This document shows, piece by piece, positions 16,601 to 24,192 of a stretch of 64,000 bases of DNA. Each line of letters begins with the position of its first letter. The first letter of the stretch is position 1. Made by a program: the position numbers and the translations under genes. Source of the stretch: Flavobacterium rivuli WB 3.3-2 = DSM 21788. GTDB taxonomy: Bacteria; Bacteroidota; Bacteroidia; Flavobacteriales; Flavobacteriaceae. The notes under the pieces are model-generated. The model saw nothing but the letters and a program-made list of their open reading frames with translations. It had not been told where the DNA came from and did no database searches. The DNA lies in assembly GCF_000378485.1 (NCBI RefSeq), contig NZ_KB899975.1, positions 81,106 through 145,105 of the forward strand. Direction: 5' to 3'.

Positions 16601-19600
16601 ATTGTTAAATGTTATTTGCGAGAAAGTAACAATGTTGTTTTGTTTAGTACCGGTAGCAATTACAGTGTACGTTCCTTGTGGATCGCCTTGTAACAGGTAG
16701 TACTCGTTAGCAAGTACATCTACACTGTTAAGGTTATCAAACACATCTGCAAGGCTTACCTTTGGCGTACCGTTCTCTACATAAAGAGACTCAAATTTCC
16801 AACGGCTGTTGAGGTATTTCTTAGTAGCATTTTCTATATTTGGCAATGCTAATATTTCATTGCCTGTTTCTTTACCTACTACAACGTTCACATCGTGAGA
16901 TGAAATAACATCGTTAAGGTACATACCGTTACGGTTGTCGTTCATTACACTCCAGCTTGCACTTACTTTATTACGGTAAGCAGCCTCGATATCCCTTACA
17001 GGATCTGTAGCTGGTATGATCTCAGCGTTAGTATAAGGAACTTCTACTGCAACCGAACCGGTGTTTACCATATAACCACTATCTTCCTGGCTAAATGTAT
17101 AGTTGTAAGGAAGGTTATCTGTAGCTGTTGGCATAGTAAGGTACATATTAGCCCTTATCTCTGCCTGTGTTTTTGCCACAGTCCAGATACGGAACTCGTC
17201 TATATCACTTTGTGTAGGAGAGTTGTTAGCTATGTTTTTACCAAATGTAAGGTCGTTGATACATGGCTGAAACGTACCTACAGGCATGCTGCTTGCAAGT
17301 TCTCCATTAACGTAAAACTTAAATTCACCGTTTGGCACAAAAGTTACCGCTACGTGGTTCCACTCGTCATGGCTCCATGTATGTGCAGAACCAAGAGAGT
17401 TCCATCCTCCGGCAGATCCTCTACCTGTAATGGTTTGTAGTGTCTGGTTGCCCAGGAACTCCATTTCCCATCCAAATTCGCCACCACCAAAGTTTGAAAA
17501 GCCTACAAGTTTTGTGTTAGCTCCGGCTGTTGCCGTTAGGCGTGCCCAAAGCTCTATGGTAAACGATCCTGAAAGTGCTGTGTTAACACCGGCTTTAGGA
17601 ATACGTACATCGTGGCCTGCCTCAAGATGAAGTGCCCCACCCTGCTGCGCAATTACCTCGGCTGTATTTGTTGTAAAGGCAAGGTAGTAGTTACCAAAGC
17701 TTAGCTCTACATCATTAAAATCTACTAAAAGATCTGTTACAGTACCTGTAGCAACTACTGCATAGCTTCCTGCAGGGTCTCCTTTTATAAGCATGTATTG
17801 TTCTGCCAGTGCATTTGTTTGCGCAGGATTAGCAAATACTTCTGCAAGGTTTACCTGTAGGTTACCTGTTTGTATGCCCATAGCATTTACATGCCATCCA
17901 CCGGCTACATATTTAGTATCTTCTGCATTAAGAAGATCTGTAAGTGTATTGTTGTAGTCACGGCTTATAACAACGTTTTGCACATAGCTTGTTACAGCAT
18001 CCCTTAAATAAAGGCCGTTAGTACGCTCGTTAGCTTTAGTCCAGTTACCTGTTACTTTATCATCAAACGGAGTTATAATTTCGGCAACCGGGCTTGTAGC
18101 GTCTACTATTACAGCACTTGTATAAGTAACTGCATTTGTATTTGTGCCATTGCTTACAAGTGTACCATTGTCTTCCTGGTCAAAAGTAAAGTTATACACA
18201 AGGTTCGTGTCAGCTGCACTTACAATAGTATGCATCTGGTCTTTAATTTCCTGTTGTGTTTTTGCTTTATTCCAAAAACGAAATTCATCCATTATAGAAT
18301 ACGACTGGCTGTTGTAGTTAAGGCTTTTACCAAGTGCAAATGCCCAGTTAGTATTTGGTGCAAAAGCAGTATAAGCGCCTGTAGCTGTAAGCTCGCCGTT
18401 TATATAAAGTTTTATATTCTGGCCTGGTACAGCCGTAATGGCTACATGGTTCCATTCGCCTGTTGCAAGGCTTACTGCACCTGAATTGATACGGATCCAG
18501 TCTGGCGTTCCTGTACCAAACGTTAACTGTACAGTACTGTTGTCAAGAATTTCGACAGTAAATCCTGTTGTGTTATTATTTACCCTGCCATGATTAGATA
18601 CAAGCGGTGTATTGCGTGGGCTTTGTGTAAAGTTTACCCATGTTTCCATAGTAAACGAGCCACCTAATACAGGGTTTAAATCGGCATACGGGATTGTAAC
18701 ATTATGACCCGTATTTAACGATAATGCACCCCCACGGCCCGCAATAAATTCGCCTGCACTCCATGCTATAAAGTAGTTACCTTCTGCAAGGTTAGCATTA
18801 TAGAACGTTACATTCTGTCCGTCAAAGCTGCCTTCGGCAACAGTTGCAAATTCAGTTTCAGAATCTTGTTTTAACAGGAAGTAATGTCCTGCAGTAGCCC
18901 TGATAGAATCAAATTGTGTAAGGGCCTGCTCAAGGTTTATCCTTACTGTTGCAAACGGGTTGTTTACCGGGTCTATGTGCCATCCTCCTACAGAATAAAA
19001 AACATCTGTATGGCCTGGAACCACTGCAAGCTCTGTAGCATTATTTTTACCAATTACCACATTGCTGCTGTAATTTGTAATTGCATCCGGCAACGTTAAG
19101 CCTGCATTGTTTACAGTGTTGTTGCGGCTCCATTTGCCGGTAACCACATCGCGGTACTCTTCTGCAATTACACTTACAGGAGATGTTGCCGGGGCAAGCA
19201 ATCCGCCGGCTATGGTTACATCTGCATTTGCAGCACCAAGATCGTCAAGAATGGTTGTGCCTTCTTCACTGTTAAAGTTAAAGTAGTTGGCAAGGTCTGT
19301 CTCTGTACCTGCAAGCGTATAGTGCATGTGTTGCGCTATCTCCTGCTGGGTAAGTGCTCTTTTCCAGATGCGCACCTCATCAAGGTCGGCATTAATGTCT
19401 CCCGAATAAGCCGGGCTTTTACCAAAACCAAGACCCCATGAATTAGCTACATACTCTGTAAAGGGAGCTTCGGCAATTAATGCCCCGTTTATGTAATATT
19501 TCATGGTACCATTTTTAGTAGCTGTTAATGCTACATGGTTCCACTCGCCTACAGTCCATGCTGCGCCCTGTTCTACAAAGATGTTATTCCATCCGGCGCT

Positions 19601-21808
19601 GTTATTACCTACTATAACATTAAGCTTGTTACTGTCAGGAAACTCAAAAGATAAACCTGTACTGTTATTATTTACACGGCCGTTACTGGCAAATATTTTG
19701 TAATTAGTACCCGGATCGCCGTTTAGTTTACCCCAAAACTCTATAGTAAAGTCATTGCTAAGCGCATCGTTAGTAGCAGTTCCTGATAATGCCATGTTCT
19801 GGCCACCGCTTACTTTAAGAACGCCGCCACGTGTAGATTCTATTTCTGCGTCAAGCATAATCTCTTCGTCAGAAATTATCCTTCCGTAAAGCATAAATTT
19901 ATCTAATGCCCCTATGAATTTTTTGTTCTGGAAATTGTTCCCTATGCTAACATTAGCATCCGAAGCTGTTGGAGAAACAACATTGTTCCAAGACTGGATA
20001 AGGAAACCATTAAAATAAAGCGATAGTTTTCTCCTTACGTTATCATACTTCCAGGCTACGTGAGACCATGCGTTAGGCAGTATGCTGTAATTGCTTGTAA
20101 GTACAGTACCTGTTGCATGGTTTGTAAATGTAAGTTTACCATTAGCATCTATACCTGTGCTCATACCTGCAGTAGCAGTACCGTTAGATAAAATAACGGC
20201 ACCATTTGCGGGTATTTGGCTTGGGTTAACCCACGCTACAAGGCTAAATGGCCTGTCGTGAAAGTTTAACGCATTAACTGCCGCTGTATGCACATCTGTA
20301 GCAGCCGTAAATTGTGCTGCTCCATTTGCAACGCCATTCCTGTCGGCACCAAAGGTAACACCTGTAGTAGTAAATGAATGGTTAAAACCAGATGCGTCTG
20401 TAAGGGAATTATCTATACCTAAAGCCAGTTTTAATGCATCGGCATTTTGGCTGGTTAGCATATCCTGGTGAATGATCTCTTCAAAATACGGCTGCCCGTT
20501 AAGGCCTACATATTCTACCTTCATCCTCCTGTCGCCCACATCGCCATAAACACCTATCCTTAAATAGGTTTGTTTCATACCTGTAAGCACGTAATCGCTG
20601 TTGTAATTTACATTAACTACACCATTACCAATATCTGAATTCAGGTTACCCGACAGAACATCATATAAGGGATACTTTACATCGCCTTCCCTTATCATGA
20701 ACTTTTGCTCATGAATATCGGCACTAAGCGAAAGAACTCCGTTAATATTGTGTTCTTTAATATATGCTATAAGCTCTGCAGATTGTGTAGTGCTGCAAAA
20801 GTTCCTGCCACCACAGTTACGCTCAAAAGATGGCGTACCGTTAATAAGCACTTTAAACGGCGCTGTAGAATTAAGCAAAGCTTGCTTAAGCCAGGCCATC
20901 TGGTCCGGGCCATAATGCGCCTGGGTACCATCGCGGTAGCTGCGGTTATCTGTTAAAAAGTACTCTACGTCTTTATATACGTAAGATGAGAAAAGGCCCG
21001 GGCCCTCGGGAGTACTCTTATATTCAGGATTAGGCCACCAGTCCTTGAATATTTCGCGCATTTCGCCAAGTGTTGGCATTGTTTTGTTAAACTCGTTAGG
21101 TCCCGTATCGTGGTTATCTGTAATAGCCAGTTGCGGCATTGCCTTAATAAGGTTGCGGTGGTAATTCCTGTAAAACAGGTAACGGTCAAAAGCCATGTCT
21201 TTGTTAGCCCAGTCGTTTTGTCCGTCAAGGCACTGCCCCATGGCGTGCTCAAGGCCTAATAAGTAAACGGCATCGCCCAGCCATACCATAAGGTCGCTTT
21301 GCTCGCGTGCCATAACGTTGTAAATATCAGGGTCGCCATTTACGTGAAATGCCGATTCCGGAATATCCATACAACGCGACAAGTCATAGATCCTGCCACA
21401 ACCTCCTGATAGAAACTGGAAATCATCAATAGTTTCATTTCCGTTTACCACAGTAGCAGTATTGCCACTTGGTTGTCCGTTAACCAATACATTAGCTGTA
21501 TAGGTTTCGCCCTGGGTAAGGCCGGTGTACTCGTACGACCTGAGGCTGTAGCCCAAACGGTCGTCCTGATTGTGTACCGTACCCGTTAAGGCAGTACCGG
21601 GGCTTGCGGCACCCGTTAGCGTAATGCTTAGCTGTGAGCCAGAGCCTGTGCCATTCTTTGTTAGCACCCATACCCGTACACTGTTGTTGTAGACGGGGCT
21701 TAACATGGGGCCATGAACGATGGAATCTCCCGGAATGGTTTGGGCACTAAGGCCTGACACCATACAGAGAAAAACCAAAAAACTCCAAAAAAGTTTGTTG
21801 TTTTTCAT
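13682..21808 (-). CDS. Giant T9SS-secreted PhoD-LamG-PhoX phosphatase-like protein
   Basis: 2708 residues from ATG 21808, which gives a clean signal peptide (KLFWSFLVFLCMVSGLSAQ). Domains in order: Fn3-like PhoD N-domain (about 30-120); PhoD-type metallophosphatase (about 125-440) with GCGRI, DLMVWLGDAVYL, TDNHDTG and SADIHEQ; LamG 1 (about 490-650); three tandem modules of about 355 residues (660-1745), each a LamG plus a beta-rich linker; two related jelly-roll-like modules (about 1755-1920, 1935-2095) each with a (F/L)GYGDP motif; a PhoX/DUF839 region (about 2110-2525) with GGITPWGTVVTAEEN and GRMNHENVVV; a PKD domain (2528-2612, ending in VTYPTAGVYDVTLTTTNEAG); and a type A T9SS sorting tail (2622-2708, VYPNPTKG...). 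It is predicted to be exported, attached at the cell surface or released, and to hydrolyse phosphate esters. Phosphatase activity is inferred from motifs, not shown. Confidence 0.93.
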   Translation of the reverse strand: MKNNKLFWSFLVFLCMVSGLSAQTIPGDSIVHGPMLSPVYNNSVRVWVLTKNGTGSGSQLSITLTGAASPGTALTGTVHNQDDRLGYSLRSYEYTGLTQGETYTANVLVNGQPSGNTATVVNGNETIDDFQFLSGGCGRIYDLSRCMDIPESAFHVNGDPDIYNVMAREQSDLMVWLGDAVYLLGLEHAMGQCLDGQNDWANKDMAFDRYLFYRNYHRNLIKAMPQLAITDNHDTGPNEFNKTMPTLGEMREIFKDWWPNPEYKSTPEGPGLFSSYVYKDVEYFLTDNRSYRDGTQAHYGPDQMAWLKQALLNSTAPFKVLINGTPSFERNCGGRNFCSTTQSAELIAYIKEHNINGVLSLSADIHEQKFMIREGDVKYPLYDVLSGNLNSDIGNGVVNVNYNSDYVLTGMKQTYLRIGVYGDVGDRRMKVEYVGLNGQPYFEEIIHQDMLTSQNADALKLALGIDNSLTDASGFNHSFTTTGVTFGADRNGVANGAAQFTAATDVHTAAVNALNFHDRPFSLVAWVNPSQIPANGAVILSNGTATAGMSTGIDANGKLTFTNHATGTVLTSNYSILPNAWSHVAWKYDNVRRKLSLYFNGFLIQSWNNVVSPTASDANVSIGNNFQNKKFIGALDKFMLYGRIISDEEIMLDAEIESTRGGVLKVSGGQNMALSGTATNDALSNDFTIEFWGKLNGDPGTNYKIFASNGRVNNNSTGLSFEFPDSNKLNVIVGNNSAGWNNIFVEQGAAWTVGEWNHVALTATKNGTMKYYINGALIAEAPFTEYVANSWGLGFGKSPAYSGDINADLDEVRIWKRALTQQEIAQHMHYTLAGTETDLANYFNFNSEEGTTILDDLGAANADVTIAGGLLAPATSPVSVIAEEYRDVVTGKWSRNNTVNNAGLTLPDAITNYSSNVVIGKNNATELAVVPGHTDVFYSVGGWHIDPVNNPFATVRINLEQALTQFDSIRATAGHYFLLKQDSETEFATVAEGSFDGQNVTFYNANLAEGNYFIAWSAGEFIAGRGGALSLNTGHNVTIPYADLNPVLGGSFTMETWVNFTQSPRNTPLVSNHGRVNNNTTGFTVEILDNSTVQLTFGTGTPDWIRINSGAVSLATGEWNHVAITAVPGQNIKLYINGELTATGAYTAFAPNTNWAFALGKSLNYNSQSYSIMDEFRFWNKAKTQQEIKDQMHTIVSAADTNLVYNFTFDQEDNGTLVSNGTNTNAVTYTSAVIVDATSPVAEIITPFDDKVTGNWTKANERTNGLYLRDAVTSYVQNVVISRDYNNTLTDLLNAEDTKYVAGGWHVNAMGIQTGNLQVNLAEVFANPAQTNALAEQYMLIKGDPAGSYAVVATGTVTDLLVDFNDVELSFGNYYLAFTTNTAEVIAQQGGALHLEAGHDVRIPKAGVNTALSGSFTIELWARLTATAGANTKLVGFSNFGGGEFGWEMEFLGNQTLQTITGRGSAGGWNSLGSAHTWSHDEWNHVAVTFVPNGEFKFYVNGELASSMPVGTFQPCINDLTFGKNIANNSPTQSDIDEFRIWTVAKTQAEIRANMYLTMPTATDNLPYNYTFSQEDSGYMVNTGSVAVEVPYTNAEIIPATDPVRDIEAAYRNKVSASWSVMNDNRNGMYLNDVISSHDVNVVVGKETGNEILALPNIENATKKYLNSRWKFESLYVENGTPKVSLADVFDNLNSVDVLANEYYLLQGDPQGTYTVIATGTKQNNIVTFSQITFNNEPVYLAWLSDTTYPVGTFPVAAQSLWKYSDLGTDLGTDWKNNNFNDSTWMFGNGILGYGDPNQNTTLSYGPDAQHKYTTTYLRHTFNVENAAQYGSLLFETLRDDGVVVYVNGVEAFRSNMPEGDIAYTTFASSAISGAAETTYVENITANLLQDGVNVIAVELHQSDLTSSDLAFDMNVRALPPELEAANYPVAKDSEWHYLDNGTSLDDVEWGVATYSPGWLSGRAPLGYGDPVNTTISYGADASNKYITSYFYRNINVDLADVSDFVEFGLKRDDAAVIYINGVEAFRDNMPAGDFDYLTRSATTVDGADENRYFVHSVPKSMFQDGINRVAVEVHNRDNTSSDLKFDMYIKNAEDLTVACDAPHIACFTSIAPTGQTPNLIIAPEHRFQLLFKEGSNYTIGSGTVPGNHDFTAYVPIDGSSQTGHLSVNHENAPGGVSMLNIHLDTDNTLWAVDQSQQVDLYNDRLVTTTRNCSGGITPWGTVVTAEENTAAGDSNGDGYQDEGWLVEIDPATARVRDDYGNGFQEKLWAMGRMNHENVVVKADGTAAYYGEDGNTHCVYKFVPTTAGSLYSGAVYVLKLDLELSSDEPSSSTATWVQVPNTTQADRNNLNIVAASLGGTNFNGVEDCDISPLDGKIYFTSKGKNRIYRFKDDGSTVSEFEVFVGGMTYPIETANGVVNEAWADGNDNLTFDDKGNLWVCQDGGQNYIWVIRPDHKQDSPNVKLFASMPAGAEPTGLTFTPDYKYGFFSVQHPNGNNAPQTDATRGQVNFNASAALVFSLQRDLGLQAPVADFVASDVVVDENETVTFTDLSTHNPTSWSWTFEGGVPPTSTEEHPVVTYPTAGVYDVTLTTTNEAGSSLPVLKAEYILVEEVLGTENPLKALGVNVYPNPTKGLVNIEFNANMAGEKISVEVYDLMGRKVTERSNMSTIGGSQKIQLDLSNYAGEQVFIVKLKIGENTGSYKLLKVK
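16576..19831 (-). repeat. Three tandem ~355-codon repeats inside the giant gene
   Basis: Residues about 660-1015, 1024-1382 and 1390-1745 share one plan: GG(A/V)L.. start, LamG with EWNHVA and YINGEL/YVNGEL, a closing DE(F/V)R(I/F)W segment, then a linker with (V)TG.W...N..NGL.L.DA...V.NVVI. and a final (G/E)NYF/YLA(W/F). The repetition is at protein level, with diverged DNA. Confidence 0.85.
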
Positions 21809-21850
21809 GTGAACGTTAAAAGTGTTTGTTAGTAAATGTATTATTGGAGG

Positions 21851-21858
21851 CAAAAGTA
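21851..21858 (-). promoter_or_regulatory. -7 promoter element of the giant phosphatase gene
   Basis: CAAAAGTA, i.e. TACTTTTG on the minus strand, matches TAnnTTTG and lies 43 bp before the start codon. The -33 element is not clear. The same octamer precedes the 48029-49300 gene. Confidence 0.5.
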
Positions 21859-22164
21859 AATTTTAGCCTTGCGGATAGCCTACCTAAAAACTTAAGTTTA
21901 GTTTAAGGAATGATGAACTCATGTTATAAAAAAAAGTAGTACAACAGCAAAAAGTTACATTAATAATGTTGTAATTATAACAATATAAAACATGTATAGT
22001 TTTTTAACACGAGTATATATATTAAATTAACTATTTACCATAATTTTAACACCAAATACTTCGTGGTAATCCTAACTTCTATCATTTAACAACCAGTTTA
22101 CATTGGGGATTATATTACTACTACATTAAAACGCTCTTAACATTAAAACTGAAAATCATGTATA

Positions 22165-22201
22165 TAAAAAAACCGCCGAAAGATAATTCTTACAGCGGTT
22201 T
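22165..22201 (-). terminator. Rho-independent terminator of the di-heme peroxidase operon
   Basis: Stem AAACCGC / GCGGTTT with an 18-nt A/T-rich loop; on the minus strand it is followed by TTTTTTATAT. It lies 27 bp after the stop at 22228. Confidence 0.75.
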
Positions 22202-22227
22202 ACTATAAATATGGTGGTATTTAGGTA

Positions 22228-24192
22228 TTAATCTTTAAACGGATTGTCTGTAAGCGACTCTATAAATGCTATAAGTGCTGCAACTTCTTTCTTACTTAAG
22301 TTAAGAGGATCCGGAGACAAGGTTTGGTTTGGCACTTCATACCCCATACCCATACCGGCTGCCCCTCCCTTATTATAAAAGTCTATAACCTCTTCAAGGG
22401 TTTTAAAACTGCCGTTATGAAAGTAGGGTGCTGTAAGCCGGGCATTGCGAACTGTCATTGTTTTAAAAGAGTTGCGGTATATCTCTTCACTGTCGTCAGG
22501 AATATTATTGGTTATGCGCCCGTAATCGGTATCCATTTCTAAAAGGTTGGGTCCTGTGGGTACACCCAGTACTTCGGTTTCATTTTCCTGGTACATGGGT
22601 GGCACCAGTCCGCTAAACGTGGGTACATAATGACAGGTGGCACAATTTGCCTTACCCGTAAATAAGTTAAACCCTAATTTTACCTGTGGGTCTATTTTTT
22701 TAGATTTTCCCTGTACATAACGATCAAATGAGCTGTTAAAAGAGCGCAATGAAATAATATAGGACGCCAATGCCGACGAATACCGGTATCTTGATATCTC
22801 CTTATTGTCTTTAAACACTAATGCAAATTGTTTTTTATAATTATCATTTGCATTAAGTCCTGCAACAAGCTTTATAAATGAGGTATTAAACTCTAAATGG
22901 TTCTCTATTACATGTTCTGCCTGTTCTTCAAGATCGGCAGCACGAAGGTCATAAAAATACCTGTCTGAAAATACAGCATTAATAAGTGTGGGCGAATTAC
23001 GCAATACATATTTACCCACACTGCTTGCCGCCGATGTTTTTTGCCCATCGGTAAAGGCAAGTTCCGGTTTATGGCACGAAGCACAATTCATTTGCCCGGT
23101 ACTGCTCAGGCTTTTGTCATAAAATAGTTTTTTACCCAGTTCTCTTAATTCGGGGTTATCGGCATCTTCCTTAAGTAGGCTGTAGTAGTATGGGTTTAAA
23201 AAATCAGCAGCAAATATATTGGTACTGGCAGAATTCCACGATTCTACATTATCCCATTTTTTTGCCGATGTTTCCAGCTTAAGCACCACTTGTACCTCAT
23301 ACAATTGCCTGTACAGCGGGTTGATATAATCAGTTAAAAAAGTCAGCCTGTCAAATTTTTCAAAATTGCTGTTTTTATGAAGGTAACTTATTGCCCCCGC
23401 AAATGTAGTTTTAATTGCAGACTGCTTATCCAAATCTGCTTTTTGCAATAAAGGCTGTAGCAATTGCTGTATCCCTTTTAATGATGACGCTGCTTCATCT
23501 GTAGCATTCAGCGACCCCGGAGTATCAAAACCTGTAATACCCATAGAAAAAATCCTTATTAGCTCCAGCCTCGAAGCTTCCATTATTTCAAAATCATAAA
23601 AAAAGGTACGCTTGGCAATGGCCATTTCAAGGGCAGGCAGTGCTTCTTTTACCTGTGCAGCAAGTTGCTGTATCTCTTTTTTAGACAGCGCTGCTTCGTC
23701 CGAAAATATAAGTTCATCGAGCCTTTGCAAACCCACCGGGCCTACTACCCTTCTGTCACCGCGGTAATGCGTAAGATCTATATAATCTAACGGCAGGCTG
23801 TTGCTATATTCTTTTGCAGACACTACATAGTATCCTTTTTCTTTATATTCTTCCTTAACAGGATAAGGGTCTAAATGGTTTAACGGTGGCCCATTAATAT
23901 ATGCTTTAATGTGTTTAGGGTAATAATACTCTAACAAAGCCTCGTTAGCCTTATAGGCATTCCGGGTTTTTGCAAGCTGCTGTTGCAATTGCTTACTATC
24001 GGCTTGCCCGTTAGCATAAGCCACAGCTACAGTATTAAGTACATCTACTTCCTGTTTAAAATTTTTAAGGGCTGCCTGTATTACCGGCCCGTAATCGTTC
24101 TGATAGTACTCGCTTTTGCTTACCGAAAAAAAATTGGGAGCAAAAAATAGTGTAATTGCCGCAAATAACGGCAGTATATATTTAAGGTTCAT
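22228..24192 (-). CDS. Di-heme cytochrome-c peroxidase/MauG family protein with helical N-terminal domain
   Basis: 654 residues. A signal anchor is followed by a helical domain of about 300 residues, resembling imelysin (GPVGLQRLDELIFSDEA region), then a cytochrome-c-peroxidase domain with two c-type haem motifs, CASCH at 370-374 and CATCH at 517-521, and the usual LRNSPTLIN and FHNGSFKTLEEVIDFYNKGG segments. Such proteins reduce hydrogen peroxide with cytochrome electrons or, like MauG, oxidise protein side chains; which applies here is unknown. The start overlaps the stop of the upstream paralogue by one base (TAATG), so they form an operon. Confidence 0.9.
   Translation of the reverse strand: MNLKYILPLFAAITLFFAPNFFSVSKSEYYQNDYGPVIQAALKNFKQEVDVLNTVAVAYANGQADSKQLQQQLAKTRNAYKANEALLEYYYPKHIKAYINGPPLNHLDPYPVKEEYKEKGYYVVSAKEYSNSLPLDYIDLTHYRGDRRVVGPVGLQRLDELIFSDEAALSKKEIQQLAAQVKEALPALEMAIAKRTFFYDFEIMEASRLELIRIFSMGITGFDTPGSLNATDEAASSLKGIQQLLQPLLQKADLDKQSAIKTTFAGAISYLHKNSNFEKFDRLTFLTDYINPLYRQLYEVQVVLKLETSAKKWDNVESWNSASTNIFAADFLNPYYYSLLKEDADNPELRELGKKLFYDKSLSSTGQMNCASCHKPELAFTDGQKTSAASSVGKYVLRNSPTLINAVFSDRYFYDLRAADLEEQAEHVIENHLEFNTSFIKLVAGLNANDNYKKQFALVFKDNKEISRYRYSSALASYIISLRSFNSSFDRYVQGKSKKIDPQVKLGFNLFTGKANCATCHYVPTFSGLVPPMYQENETEVLGVPTGPNLLEMDTDYGRITNNIPDDSEEIYRNSFKTMTVRNARLTAPYFHNGSFKTLEEVIDFYNKGGAAGMGMGYEVPNQTLSPDPLNLSKKEVAALIAFIESLTDNPFKD

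Larger units (their letters stand above)
21809..22227. other. Intergenic region upstream of the giant gene
   Basis: About 420 bp of very AT-rich DNA. It holds the promoter-like site at 21851-21858 and the terminator at 22165-22201. Nothing else was recognised; no open frame or repeat stands out. Confidence 0.6.

Noticed and set aside
11474..21808. A single phosphate regulon (PPK2 plus phosphatase)
   Set aside because: The genes are on opposite strands with unrelated genes between, and no Pho-box-like element could be recognised.
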